Shown here in pieces: positions 1 through 7,374 of a DNA stretch of 16,230 nucleotides. Numbering within the stretch: position 1 is the first letter of the stretch; each line of letters opens with the position of its first letter. The stretch is from Pseudomonadota bacterium (GTDB lineage Bacteria > Pseudomonadota > Alphaproteobacteria > Caulobacterales > Caulobacteraceae). The notes below the pieces were generated by a model. That model worked only from the letters and a program-made list of their open reading frames with translations, did no database searches and was not told where the DNA came from. The position numbers were made by a program, and so were the translations under genes. The stretch lies in assembly GCA_023433585.1 (NCBI GenBank), contig JAEZCL010000219.1:1-16230 (forward strand), written 5' to 3'.

Positions 1-6
1 TGCGGC

Positions 7-558
7 ATGTGCAATGAGTTCAGCGCCCAGCGCTCCCTGGACGATCTCCTGCGCGAATTCGGCCTGCTGAACATACCGCTCGAGTGGGACGGGAGCCGCC
101 CCAACCTGCAGCCGCGGCCGTCGGTGCGGCCGACCGCCCCTGCACCAGTGATCGTTGGGGAGGATGGCGCGGCGCGCCTCAAGGAGTTCCGCTGGGGTTT
201 CCCGAACCCCAAAGGCGGCCCGGTCATCAACTTCCGCTCAGAAGGCCGGCGGTTTCCCACCGGCCGCTGCCTCGTGCCGGTGGACGGCTTTTACGAGTTC
301 ACCGGAACCAGGGCGCCGAAGTCCAAATGGCTGTTCGAGGCCGCGGACGCAGCCATGCTGGGCGTCGCCGGCCTGGTCCGCGAGGACCGCTTCACCCTGC
401 TGACCTGCGCACCCGGACCGGACATGGCCCCGTTTCACGATCGGCAGATCGTCATCCTACCTCGTTCCCAGTGGGCGGCCTGGCTGGGGCCGCCGGAGGA
501 GCAGCCGGAGATCGAACCCCTGCCGGCCGGAAGCCTCAAGGTCACCCAGATTCGCTAG
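7..558 (+). CDS. SRAP (SOS response-associated, HMCES/YedK-type) protein
   Basis: The family forms a covalent thiazolidine crosslink with abasic sites in single-stranded DNA through an N-terminal cysteine, which shields the lesion during replication. The protein has 183 residues, somewhat short for a family usually around 200-230. The ATG at 7 places Cys at position 2, as the chemistry requires after Met removal. Family active-site positions are visible: Asn75 in INFRSE, Glu97 in GFYEF and His144 in PFHDRQ. The frame is open upstream to the window edge (Cys-Gly before the Met), but only the ATG at 7 gives Cys2. Any ribosome-binding site lies outside the window. The gene is convergent with the repeat protein gene at 555-830 and shares a CTAG stop overlap with it. 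The family call is firm; whether it is SOS-induced here cannot be seen. Confidence 0.93.
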   Translation: MCNEFSAQRSLDDLLREFGLLNIPLEWDGSRPNLQPRPSVRPTAPAPVIVGEDGAARLKEFRWGFPNPKGGPVINFRSEGRRFPTGRCLVPVDGFYEFTGTRAPKSKWLFEAADAAMLGVAGLVREDRFTLLTCAPGPDMAPFHDRQIVILPRSQWAAWLGPPEEQPEIEPLPAGSLKVTQIR

Positions 559-830
559 GGCTGCGCCGGCGGGTCCAGTTCCAGCCGGCCGACGCTGAGA
601 TCCTCCACGCGCAGGCGGTTGATCTGCAATTCGCCGATATGGGCTCGGCCCACCGACAGACGCCCGATGACGAAGGCGCCTACCGCCACCGCGCCCAGGG
701 CGATGGCGCCCAGGGCGACAGCGCCAAGGGCAAGCGCGCCCGTGGCGTACGCCCCCGTTGCCGAGGCTCCGACCGCCGACGCGCCGACGGTCTCAGCCTT
801 CTTCCGGACGACGGGAGCCGTTCCGCTCAT
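555..830 (-). CDS. small five-residue-repeat protein (hypothetical)
   Basis: A 91-residue protein with a striking period of five. Glycine occurs at residues 16, 21, 26 and so on without a break to 66, then Asn71, Glu76 and Gly81. Between the glycines the pattern is Gly-Ala-x-Ala-(Val/Leu) in the first half, changing to Gly-Arg/Glu-Leu-x-Val in the second half. This spacing resembles pentapeptide-repeat proteins, which fold as a right-handed quadrilateral beta-helix, but the usual A(D/N)LXX consensus is replaced by a Gly/Ala version. It has no signal peptide; the central Ala/Leu/Val stretch (about residues 31-56) could be mistaken for a membrane segment. It lies 14 bp downstream of the DUF3126 gene on the same strand, so the two are probably cotranscribed. 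The start is the ATG at 830; no clear Shine-Dalgarno is visible. Function unknown. Confidence 0.8.
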   Translation of the reverse strand: MSGTAPVVRKKAETVGASAVGASATGAYATGALALGAVALGAIALGAVAVGAFVIGRLSVGRAHIGELQINRLRVEDLSVGRLELDPPAQP

Positions 831-844
831 AGGAGTGCGCTGCC

Positions 845-1051
845 TTACGGCAGGTCCTCGGCCAGGATGGCCATCTCGAACATGAACGAGCCGTCGTCGT
901 CCTCGTCCTTGAAGACCACGCCGATGAATTCGTCGCCCACATAGACCTCGGCGGAATCGTTCTGCTTGGGGCGGGCCTTCAGGTGGATGCCGCCGGTGTT
1001 GAAGGTGCGCTTCAGATGGGTCTCGATGCGCTTGATGTCGGTGTCGTTCAC
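845..1051 (-). CDS. DUF3126 family protein
   Basis: A 68-residue acidic protein matching the DUF3126 family, a small conserved family I know from alphaproteobacteria. The recognisable core is D-S-A-E-V-Y-V-G-D-E-F-I-G-V near residues 32-45, followed by an acidic Asp/Glu loop and a short hydrophobic C-terminal strand (MAILAEDLP). No enzymatic motif, signal peptide or membrane segment is visible. It lies between cysE (75 bp upstream on the same strand) and the small repeat protein gene (14 bp downstream). The start is the ATG at 1051. Function is unknown for the family as far as I know. Confidence 0.9.
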   Translation of the reverse strand: MNDTDIKRIETHLKRTFNTGGIHLKARPKQNDSAEVYVGDEFIGVVFKDEDDDGSFMFEMAILAEDLP

Positions 1052-1081
1052 GTTGAGGCGGCCTCTCTGATTAAGGCGCGG

Positions 1082-1110
1082 ACCCTATTGAAGGCCGCAC
1101 CGCTTTTCAA
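1082..1110 (-). promoter_or_regulatory. possible promoter for the DUF3126 gene
   Basis: On the minus strand a TTGAAA box (1105-1110) is followed after 17 bp by TAGGGT (1082-1087), 30 bp before the DUF3126 start codon. The -35 matches the general consensus well (5 of 6) and the -10 poorly (3 of 6). Read-through from cysE is the alternative. Confidence 0.22.
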
Positions 1111-1125
1111 ACGCCCTGATCGAAA

Positions 1126-1950
1126 TCAGATCACGAAGTCATAGGCCATGTCCGCCAGGGTGTGGTCCATGGTGCGCGCGGGCTCCTCGCCGGTCGGGCA
1201 GTTGACCAGCCGCGCGGGCACCCCGGCGGCGGTGCAGTGAGCGGGAACCGGCTTGAGCACCACCGAGCCCGAGGCGATCTTGGCGTAGTCGCCGACGGTG
1301 ATGTTGCCCAGCACCTTGGCCCCCGCGCCCAGCAGGACCCCGCGCCCGATCTTGGGGTGACGGTCGCCCTGCTCGGCGCCGGTGCCGCCCAGGGTCACGG
1401 CGTGCAGCATCGACACCTCGTCACCCACCACCGCCGTCTCGCCGATGACGATGCCGGTGCCGTGGTCCAGGAACAGGCCCGACCCCAGCCGCGCGGCCGG
1501 GTGGATGTCCACCTGGAACAGCTCCGACATGCGGCTCTGGAAGTGGAAGGCCAGGGTTTCGCGCCCCTGGGTCCACAGCCAGCGCGAGACCCTGTGCGCC
1601 TGGATGGCCTGAAAGCCCTTGAAGTAGAGGAACGGCTGCAACAGAGACTTGATCGCCGGATCGCGCTCCTCCACCGCCTGCAGGTCCGCTTCGGCGGCCG
1701 TGACGATGGCAGGATCGGCGGCGAACGCCTGGGCGCAGACCTCGCGCACGCTCATAGCGTCCAGTTCGGAATCCCCCAGTTTGCGCGCGATCTGATAGCT
1801 GAGGGCTCCGGTCAGATCCTCGTGCGACAGCACCGTCGCATTCATCAGCGATGACAGGCGCGGCTCCGCCCGCGCCGCCGCCTCGGCCGCATCGCGCAGC
1901 CGCCGCCAGCGCGAGGGCCGGTCGCTGACCAATTCCAGGGGCTGCGCCAT
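1126..1950 (-). CDS. cysE: serine O-acetyltransferase CysE
   Basis: Acetylates serine with acetyl-CoA to O-acetylserine, the first step of cysteine synthesis; cytoplasmic. Numbering below is from the upstream ATG at 1953. The N-terminal helical domain (about 15-140) is followed by a hexapeptide-repeat left-handed beta-helix (about 145-250). Family active-site residues are visible: Asp149 in VDIHPAA, His164 in LDHGTG, and the RHPKI segment at 198-202. The conserved TLGGTG and GAGAKVLGNI segments are present. The protein ends in DFVI; a C-terminal isoleucine is what CysE proteins insert into the active site of CysK to form the cysteine synthase complex. Two ATGs are adjacent (1953 and 1950). 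AAAGGA lies 3 nt before the first and 6 nt before the second, so the second is preferred. It is transcribed divergently from the nitroreductase gene. Confidence 0.96.
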   Translation of the reverse strand: MAQPLELVSDRPSRWRRLRDAAEAAARAEPRLSSLMNATVLSHEDLTGALSYQIARKLGDSELDAMSVREVCAQAFAADPAIVTAAEADLQAVEERDPAIKSLLQPFLYFKGFQAIQAHRVSRWLWTQGRETLAFHFQSRMSELFQVDIHPAARLGSGLFLDHGTGIVIGETAVVGDEVSMLHAVTLGGTGAEQGDRHPKIGRGVLLGAGAKVLGNITVGDYAKIASGSVVLKPVPAHCTAAGVPARLVNCPTGEEPARTMDHTLADMAYDFVI

Positions 1951-2084
1951 CATCGTTCCTTTCGCGCGGGCCTGAGACCGGCAACTTAGGCGCGGGCGGC
2001 CGTCGGCAAAAGGCGCAAGGGGAAATTGCGACCGATTCGCACGCAGCTCTGGCGCTTCCGTTCCGCCGGGCCTAGCTATCAGCC

Positions 2085-2678
2085 ATGAGCTCTTACGCCC
2101 CCGTCGGCGCGCCCCTGCCCGCCCCCGAACCTTCCGAAGCCTGTCTGAAGCGCCTGTCGAACCGGCGCTCGACCCCGGCCCAGACCCTCGGCGCGCCGGG
2201 TCCGAACGAGGATCAGATCGCGCGCATGCTGGCGGTCGCCGCGCGCACGCCCGACCACGGCAAGCTGACGCCGTGGCGCTTCGTGATCCTGGGCGCGGCG
2301 GTCAAGGCGCGAATCGCGGAACGGCTGGAATCGATGGCGCCCGACGCCAAGGGCGCGGCGGTGCTGGCCAAGCTGAGGGCCTCGCCCGTCTGTGTCCTGG
2401 TCGTCTCCCGCCCGGTTCCCGATCACAAGATTCCGGTGTGGGAGCAGGAGCTGTCGGCGGGCGCGGTATGCATGAACCTGCTGCACGCCGCCGACGCCCT
2501 GGGATTCGCCGCCAACTGGATCACCGACTGGTACGCCTATGACCCGGCCGCCGCATCCCTGTTCGGGGTCGAGGCGGGCGAAAGGGTCGCGGGCTTCATT
2601 CATCTGGGCACGGCCGCCGAGCCGCCGCTGGAACGGGACCGGCCGGACCTGTCGCGGCTGGTCAGCCGGCTGGACTGA
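2085..2678 (+). CDS. nitroreductase family protein (YdjA-like)
   Basis: A 197-residue flavoprotein of the nitroreductase superfamily, closest in layout to the small YdjA type. These bind FMN as dimers and use NAD(P)H to reduce nitro or other acceptors; the physiological substrate is unknown. Visible signatures are the FMN-phosphate-binding NRRST (26-30), the ARTPDHGKLTPWRF segment (53-66), which strongly resembles the YdjA APDHGNLQPWRF region, and the late GFIHLGT strand that closes the FMN site. The start ATG at 2085 lacks a clear Shine-Dalgarno. The 3' end overlaps the convergent NUDIX gene by 17 bp. No partner gene gives a clue to substrate. Confidence 0.9.
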   Translation: MSSYAPVGAPLPAPEPSEACLKRLSNRRSTPAQTLGAPGPNEDQIARMLAVAARTPDHGKLTPWRFVILGAAVKARIAERLESMAPDAKGAAVLAKLRASPVCVLVVSRPVPDHKIPVWEQELSAGAVCMNLLHAADALGFAANWITDWYAYDPAAASLFGVEAGERVAGFIHLGTAAEPPLERDRPDLSRLVSRLD

Positions 2679-3075
2679 TCGCGGCCGTACGCGCCGCCGC
2701 GTGGATCACGCGCCGCGTCTCGTCCCAGGCCACCAGATCATCCACCGCCGCCAGGGGGTGGAACGCCGCCTCGGCCGCGTCGTCGCCCGCCACGGGCGTT
2801 CCGCCCGTCCACTCGGCGCGATAGTCGATCATCACATAGTGCCGTCCATGTTCGGGAAAGACGCCGTCCACCACATCCACCAGACCGGTGATGACCGCGT
2901 CCACGCCGGTCTCTTCCTTCAGTTCGCGCAGGGCCGCGTCCACGGCGCGCTCGCCCGGCTCGATGCGCCCGCCCGGCAGGCTCCATTCGCCCAGTCGCGG
3001 CTGGGTTCCGCGCCGGATCAGCAGCACCTGATCGCCTTTCAAACAGACGACGCCGACGACGGGCGTTGGGGTCAT
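2662..3075 (-). CDS. NUDIX hydrolase
   Basis: A 137-residue single-domain NUDIX protein, expected to hydrolyse a nucleoside diphosphate linked to another moiety using Mg2+. The NUDIX box GX5EX7REUXEEXGU is perfect from Gly36 to Val58 (Glu42, Arg50, Glu51, Glu54, Glu55, Gly57). The start VVGVVCLKGDQVLLIRRG is the typical first strand pair. The box does not define the substrate; ADP-ribose-type pyrophosphatases and MutT-like sanitation enzymes are both possible. The start ATG at 3075 has a strong AGGAGG Shine-Dalgarno 8 nt upstream. Its 3' end overlaps the convergent nitroreductase gene, and the upstream FAD oxidoreductase is divergent. Confidence 0.93.
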   Translation of the reverse strand: MTPTPVVGVVCLKGDQVLLIRRGTQPRLGEWSLPGGRIEPGERAVDAALRELKEETGVDAVITGLVDVVDGVFPEHGRHYVMIDYRAEWTGGTPVAGDDAAEAAFHPLAAVDDLVAWDETRRVIHAAARTAAISPAG

Positions 3076-3146
3076 TCAGCGATCCTCCTGCACTCGGCCA
3101 TGCTTTCTGGCTTTTCCGAAGCGCCGGGGTTTGAGACAAGCCCTGT

Positions 3147-4553
3147 ATGGCCGCTCCCTCCCCCGCCGTCATCGACGAACTGAAAGCCGCCCTGGGTCCG
3201 AAAGGCTGGACCCAGGATCCCGACGTCATCGCGCCGCGCGTCATCGAATGGCGCGGATCATGGGAGGGGAACACCCCCATCCTGCTGACGCCCGGTTCGA
3301 CCGAGGACGTAGCCCGGGCGGTGACCGTCTGTGCGCGCGAAGGCGTGGCGATCACGCCCCAGGGCGGCAACACCGGCCTGGTGGGGGGACAGATTCCCCA
3401 TGGCGAGGTGCTGATCTCCCTGTCCCGCATGCGGGCGGTACGTCAGGTTCTGCCGCTGGAAGACGTGATGATCGTCGAGGCGGGCCTGACCTTGCTGGAG
3501 GCGCAGGAGACGGCGGCGGCGGCGGATCGTTTCTTCCCGCTCAGCCTGGCGGCCGAGGGCACGGCGACGGTCGGGGGCGTCATCTCCACCAACGCGGGCG
3601 GCACGGCGGTTCTGCGCTACGGCGTGGCGCGTGACCTCGTGCTGGGGCTGGAGGCGGTCTTGCCGAACGGCGAGATTTTCCACGGCCTGAAGCGCCTCAG
3701 GAAAGACAACACCGGCTATGACCTGAAGCAGTTGCTGATCGGGGCGGAGGGCACCCTGGGCGTCGTCACGGCGGCGGCGCTGAAGCTGTTCCCGGTCATG
3801 CGCTCGCGCGCCACCGCCGTCGTGGGCGTTGAGACGCCCCGGGCGGCGCTGGAGCTGCTGGCCGTGGCCAAGGCCGAGACCGGCGGCGGGGTCGAGGCGT
3901 TCGAGCTGATGAACCGCCAGGGGATCGAGCTGTGCGTCGCCCACATCCCGGACACGCGCGACCCGCTGGAGACGGCCACGCCCTGGGCGGTCCTGATCGA
4001 ACTGGTGTCCGGCGAGCCGGGCGCGGCCGATTCGGGCATGGAGCGCATCCTGACCGACGCTTTCGAGCGCGGCCTGATCGTCGACGCCGCCATGGCCCAG
4101 AATGAAGGCCAGGCCGCCCAGTTCTGGCGCCTGCGCGAAGAGATGTCGGCGGCCCAGAAGGCGGCGGGCGGCGGCTGGAAGCACGATGTCAGCCTGCCCC
4201 TGACCGCCCTGCCCGAATTCATCGAGCGCGCCCATGCGGCGCTCTTGGAGCGATTCGAGGGAATCCGGCTGGTCACCTTCGGCCACCTGGGCGACGGCAA
4301 TCTGCATTACAACGTCGTGCCGCCGTCCGGCGCCGACCCGCGGGCCTTCGCCGCGCGCAAGGACGAGGGCGCGCGAATCGTTCACGACATCGTCGGCGAG
4401 TTGCAGGGCTCCATCTCGGCCGAGCACGGCCTGGGGCGGCTCAAGACCGAAGAGGCCCTGCGTTACAAGGATCCTGTCCAGGTGGCGGCCATGCGGGCGG
4501 TGCGCGCCGCGCTTGATCCACAGCGGATCATGAACCCGTCCGTCCTTTTCTGA
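3147..4553 (+). CDS. FAD-binding oxidoreductase, GlcD/D-2-hydroxyglutarate dehydrogenase type
   Basis: A 468-residue flavoenzyme of the PCMH-FAD family with a C-terminal FAD-oxidase (GlcD-type) domain. The family oxidises D-2-hydroxy acids (D-lactate, glycolate, D-2-hydroxyglutarate) and passes electrons to an acceptor other than NAD. The FAD domain includes the PQGGNTGLVGG loop (71-81), the GTATVGGVISTNAGG segment (138-152) and IGAEGTLGVVT (198-208). The C-terminal domain has GHLGDGNLHYN (379-389), whose histidines bind metal in relatives, and SAEHGLG (424-430). The ending IMNPSVLF is typical. By overall pattern D-2-hydroxyglutarate dehydrogenase is the likeliest activity, which in bacteria recycles the side product of SerA, but the substrate cannot be fixed from sequence. 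No obvious Shine-Dalgarno precedes the ATG. Confidence 0.92.
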   Translation: MAAPSPAVIDELKAALGPKGWTQDPDVIAPRVIEWRGSWEGNTPILLTPGSTEDVARAVTVCAREGVAITPQGGNTGLVGGQIPHGEVLISLSRMRAVRQVLPLEDVMIVEAGLTLLEAQETAAAADRFFPLSLAAEGTATVGGVISTNAGGTAVLRYGVARDLVLGLEAVLPNGEIFHGLKRLRKDNTGYDLKQLLIGAEGTLGVVTAAALKLFPVMRSRATAVVGVETPRAALELLAVAKAETGGGVEAFELMNRQGIELCVAHIPDTRDPLETATPWAVLIELVSGEPGAADSGMERILTDAFERGLIVDAAMAQNEGQAAQFWRLREEMSAAQKAAGGGWKHDVSLPLTALPEFIERAHAALLERFEGIRLVTFGHLGDGNLHYNVVPPSGADPRAFAARKDEGARIVHDIVGELQGSISAEHGLGRLKTEEALRYKDPVQVAAMRAVRAALDPQRIMNPSVLF

Positions 4554-4614
4554 TCGTCAAGGTTCCAATCGTCATCCGCACGGCCTATCTGCCCCGAAAC
4601 CATCGGAGGCCGTG

Positions 4615-5424
4615 TTGCTGATCGTCCTGTCGCCCGCCAAGCGTCTGAACTATTCCGAACCGCCCGTGACGGTCGAACCGACCCGGCCGAGGTTCGACAA
4701 GGATGTCGCCGAACTGGCCAGTGTGACGCGCAAGCTGTCGCGCGCCGACCTGCGCCGCCTGATGGGCATCTCCGACAAGCTGGCCGATCTCAATCACGGC
4801 CGCTTCCAGGCCTTCTCGCCCGAAGAGGACGAAGGCGCCCTGCCCGCCGCCTTCGCCTTCGCCGGCGACGTTTATGAAGGGTTGAAGGCGCGCGAGCTGG
4901 ACGCCGAATCCCTGATGTGGGCCCAGGACCGGCTGCGCATCCTGTCCGGCCTCTACGGCCTGCTGCGCCCGCTGGACGCCATCCTGCCCTATCGCCTGGA
5001 GATGGGAACCCGGCTGCGCACCGCGCGCGGCGCCACCCTCTATGACTTCTGGGGCGACCGGATCGCGGCGCAGCTGAACACCGACGCTCAGGATCACCCC
5101 GATCCGACCCTGGTGAACCTGGCCAGCCAGGAATATTTCGGCGCCGTGGACGCCCGGGCGCTGAAGCTGCCGGTGGTCACCCCCCAGTTCCGCGAACGGC
5201 GCGACGGCGAAAGCCGCATCATCTCGTTCTTCGCCAAGCAGGCGCGGGGCCGGATGGCGCGCTGGGCCGTCGACAATCGCGTGGAGCGCGTCGAGGATCT
5301 CAAGGCGTTCGATCTCGACGGCTACGGCTTTGACAAGGCCGCATCCAGCGACGGCGAATGGATATTCATCAGATCGGGAAAAACCTCATCATCCCCTGTC
5401 GCCACGGCGGTTCGCAGCCGCTAG
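4615..5424 (+). CDS. yaaA: peroxide stress protein YaaA (UPF0246)
   Basis: YaaA in E. coli lowers free intracellular iron during hydrogen peroxide stress and so limits Fenton damage; the mechanism is unsettled but DNA binding has been described. Family hallmarks are all present: the start LIVLSPAKRL, the MGISDKLADLN segment, FAGDVYEGL, GLYGLLRPLDAILPYRLEMG, NLASQEYF and FFAKQARGRMARW. Length is about 269 residues, close to the family norm. Start choice: GTG at 4612 is possible, but TTG at 4615 gives M-L-I-V-L-S-P-A-K, aligning with E. coli M-L-I-L-I-S-P-A-K, and lies 5 nt after the CGGAGG Shine-Dalgarno (4604-4609) rather than 2. The last 15 residues are Ser/Thr-rich and not conserved. It lies 61 bp after the FAD oxidoreductase, possibly cotranscribed. 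Confidence 0.95.
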   Translation: MLIVLSPAKRLNYSEPPVTVEPTRPRFDKDVAELASVTRKLSRADLRRLMGISDKLADLNHGRFQAFSPEEDEGALPAAFAFAGDVYEGLKARELDAESLMWAQDRLRILSGLYGLLRPLDAILPYRLEMGTRLRTARGATLYDFWGDRIAAQLNTDAQDHPDPTLVNLASQEYFGAVDARALKLPVVTPQFRERRDGESRIISFFAKQARGRMARWAVDNRVERVEDLKAFDLDGYGFDKAASSDGEWIFIRSGKTSSSPVATAVRSR

Positions 5425-5477
5425 ATTGCCCATCCAGGAACCGGCCCTGACTCGCCGGCAAAGGATGGAAGACCTGC

Positions 5478-6341
5478 ATGTTTCAATGGCTGAAAGGCAT
5501 CACCGGCTCCGACGCCGCGGCTCAGGACACGCCCCGGCCGTTCAATCCGGACGTCAATGACCTGAAGGGTCAGGTGGCGGTGATCTCGGGCTCCACCTCG
5601 GGCATCGGCCTGTCCCTGGCGCGGGCCGTGGCGTCGCGTGGCGGCGACGTGGTGCTGAACGGCCTGGGCGACCCCGCCGAGATCGAACGCACCCGCTCGG
5701 GCATGGAGGCCGCTTACGGCGTCAAGGTGCGCTATCACGCCGCCGACATGCGCAACGGCAGCGAGGTGGCCGACATGGTCGCCTTCGCCCGCCACGACCT
5801 GGGCCGACTGGACATCCTGGTGAACAACGCCGGCGTCCAGCACGTTGAGGCCGTCGAGAAGTTCCCCGCCGACAAGTGGGAGCAGATCATCGCCATCAAC
5901 CTGTCCTCGACCTTCTACGCCATCCGCGCGGCCATCCCGATCATGAAGGCCCAGGGACGTGGGCGGATCATCAACGTCGCCTCGGCCCACGGCCTGGTGG
6001 CCAGCCCCTACAAGTCCGCCTATGTGGCCGCCAAACACGGCGTTCTGGGCCTCACCAAGACGGTGGCGCTGGAGCTGGCGCGCGACAACATCACCTGCAA
6101 CGCCATCTGCCCCGGCTATGTGGAGACCCCCATCGTCGAAAAGCAGATCGCCGATCAGGCCCGCACGCGCGGCCTGTCGCGTGAGCAGGTCATGTCCGAC
6201 GTGATCCTGAAGGCCCAGCCGACCGGCCGTTTCGTCTCGACCGACGAACTGGCGGGGATCTTCCTCTATCTGGTCAGCGACCTGGGCGCCTCGGCCAACG
6301 GCACCAGCTTCTCCATCGACGGCGGCTGGACCGCCCAGTGA
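5478..6341 (+). CDS. bdhA: D-3-hydroxybutyrate dehydrogenase
   Basis: An SDR-family NAD-dependent enzyme interconverting D-3-hydroxybutyrate and acetoacetate, used in PHB and ketone-body metabolism; cytoplasmic. The Rossmann motif SGSTSGIG (37-44), NNAG (116-119) and the catalytic triad Ser169, Tyr182, Lys186 are spaced 13 and 4 residues apart, as in known hydroxybutyrate dehydrogenases. The segments VASAHGLVASPYKSAYVAAKHG and the ending SFSIDGGWTAQ are diagnostic of the 3-hydroxybutyrate subgroup. The protein has 287 residues, about 29 more at the N-terminus than typical members, which begin near DLKGQVAVISG. No in-frame start is evident at the canonical position, and GGAAG (5467-5471) lies 6 nt before the ATG, so the extension appears real. 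The next gene, a patatin-like lipase, starts 10 bp downstream, indicating an operon. Confidence 0.93.
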   Translation: MFQWLKGITGSDAAAQDTPRPFNPDVNDLKGQVAVISGSTSGIGLSLARAVASRGGDVVLNGLGDPAEIERTRSGMEAAYGVKVRYHAADMRNGSEVADMVAFARHDLGRLDILVNNAGVQHVEAVEKFPADKWEQIIAINLSSTFYAIRAAIPIMKAQGRGRIINVASAHGLVASPYKSAYVAAKHGVLGLTKTVALELARDNITCNAICPGYVETPIVEKQIADQARTRGLSREQVMSDVILKAQPTGRFVSTDELAGIFLYLVSDLGASANGTSFSIDGGWTAQ

Positions 6342-6351
6342 CGGCGCGACG

Positions 6352-7374
6352 TTGAGCACATCCCGCCCGATCTGCCTGGCCTTGCAGGGCGGCGGCGCAC
6401 ACGGCGCCTTTCAGTGGGGTGTGCTGGATCGAATTCTCGAGGATGGGCGGCTGGATATTCGCGCGGTGACGGCCGCCTCCGCCGGGGCCATGAACGGCGC
6501 GGCCCTGATCTCGGGACTTGAGAACGGCGGGCGGGACGGCGCGCGTGAGGCGCTGGATCTTCTGTGGCGCGAGACGAACCAGTCGGGCGGCCGCAACGTC
6601 TTCGGCGACAGCGGCGTGTGGAGCGCCCTGACCAACCCGGCCTGGCTGAAGGAGACACCGTTCTGGCGCTCCATGGAAGCCATCGCCCTGGCCGCCAGTC
6701 CCTATGAATTCAATCCCTTCAACCTCAACCCTCTGCAACGGGTTCTGGACGCCTCGATCGATTTCGAGGCGGTGCGCTCATCGTCCGTCAGACTGTTCGT
6801 CTCGGCCACCGCCGTGCGCCATGGCCGGGCGCGGGTGTTCCGGACGCCCGAGATCACCGATCAGGTGCTGATGGCCTCGGCCTGTCTGCCGCATCTGTTC
6901 CAGGCGGTGACCATCGAAGGCGAGCCCTACTGGGACGGCGGCTATCTGGCCAATCCGGCGCTGTGGCCGCTGTTCTATGATGACACCCCCGACGACATCC
7001 TGCTGCTGCCGCTCAATCCGTTCGAGCGCGACGACACGCCCCGCGCGCCGGGCGAAATCATGGATCGGCTGAACGAGATCGCCTTCAACGCCCCCCTCGC
7101 CGCCGAGCTGCGCGCCGTGGCCTTCGTCCAGGAGCTGATCGAGGAGGGCCGGCTGACCCAGGCGGCGCGCGGGCGTTACCGCCGGATGCTGCTGCACGCC
7201 ATCCCGGCGGACGACCATCTCAACGACCTGACGCTGGGCTCGAAGTTCGACACCGAATGGACCTTCCTTCAGGCCCTCAAGGCGCGCGGGCGCGCGGCGG
7301 CGGATCAGTGGCTGGACGAGTGTCTGGGATCGGTGGGCAAGCGCTCCAGCATCGATCTGAAGCGGTTTCTTTAA
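6352..7374 (+). CDS. patatin-like phospholipase family protein
   Basis: A 340-residue acyl hydrolase of the patatin family with a Ser-Asp dyad. The oxyanion hole GGGAHGAFQWGVL (13-25), nucleophile Ser43 within TAASAGAMNG and Asp195 in the YWDGGYL (DGG) motif are visible. The nucleophile elbow is A-x-S-x-G rather than the classical G-x-S-x-G. There is no signal peptide, so it acts in the cytoplasm or on the inner membrane face. The start is a TTG at 6352 with only a weak Shine-Dalgarno, 10 bp after bdhA, suggesting translational coupling. Pairing with hydroxybutyrate dehydrogenase suggests action on PHB or acyl lipids, but this is contextual inference; a general lysophospholipase is the alternative. 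The stop overlaps that of convergent tatC within the palindrome TTAA. Confidence 0.9.
   Translation: MSTSRPICLALQGGGAHGAFQWGVLDRILEDGRLDIRAVTAASAGAMNGAALISGLENGGRDGAREALDLLWRETNQSGGRNVFGDSGVWSALTNPAWLKETPFWRSMEAIALAASPYEFNPFNLNPLQRVLDASIDFEAVRSSSVRLFVSATAVRHGRARVFRTPEITDQVLMASACLPHLFQAVTIEGEPYWDGGYLANPALWPLFYDDTPDDILLLPLNPFERDDTPRAPGEIMDRLNEIAFNAPLAAELRAVAFVQELIEEGRLTQAARGRYRRMLLHAIPADDHLNDLTLGSKFDTEWTFLQALKARGRAAADQWLDECLGSVGKRSSIDLKRFL

Noticed and set aside
84..944. 286-codon plus-strand frame across the SRAP gene and the small minus-strand genes
   Set aside because: It runs through three supported genes in wrong frames and shows only Arg/Pro-rich sequence.
1116..1129. hairpin CTGAT/ATCAG around a four-base loop at the end of cysE, as a terminator
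   Set aside because: The stem is only 5 bp, overlaps the stop codon and has no T-run after it on the minus strand.
2026..2080. TTGCGA with GCTATC upstream of the nitroreductase gene as a promoter
   Set aside because: The boxes are more than 40 bp apart, and the -10-like box ends only 4 bp before the ATG.
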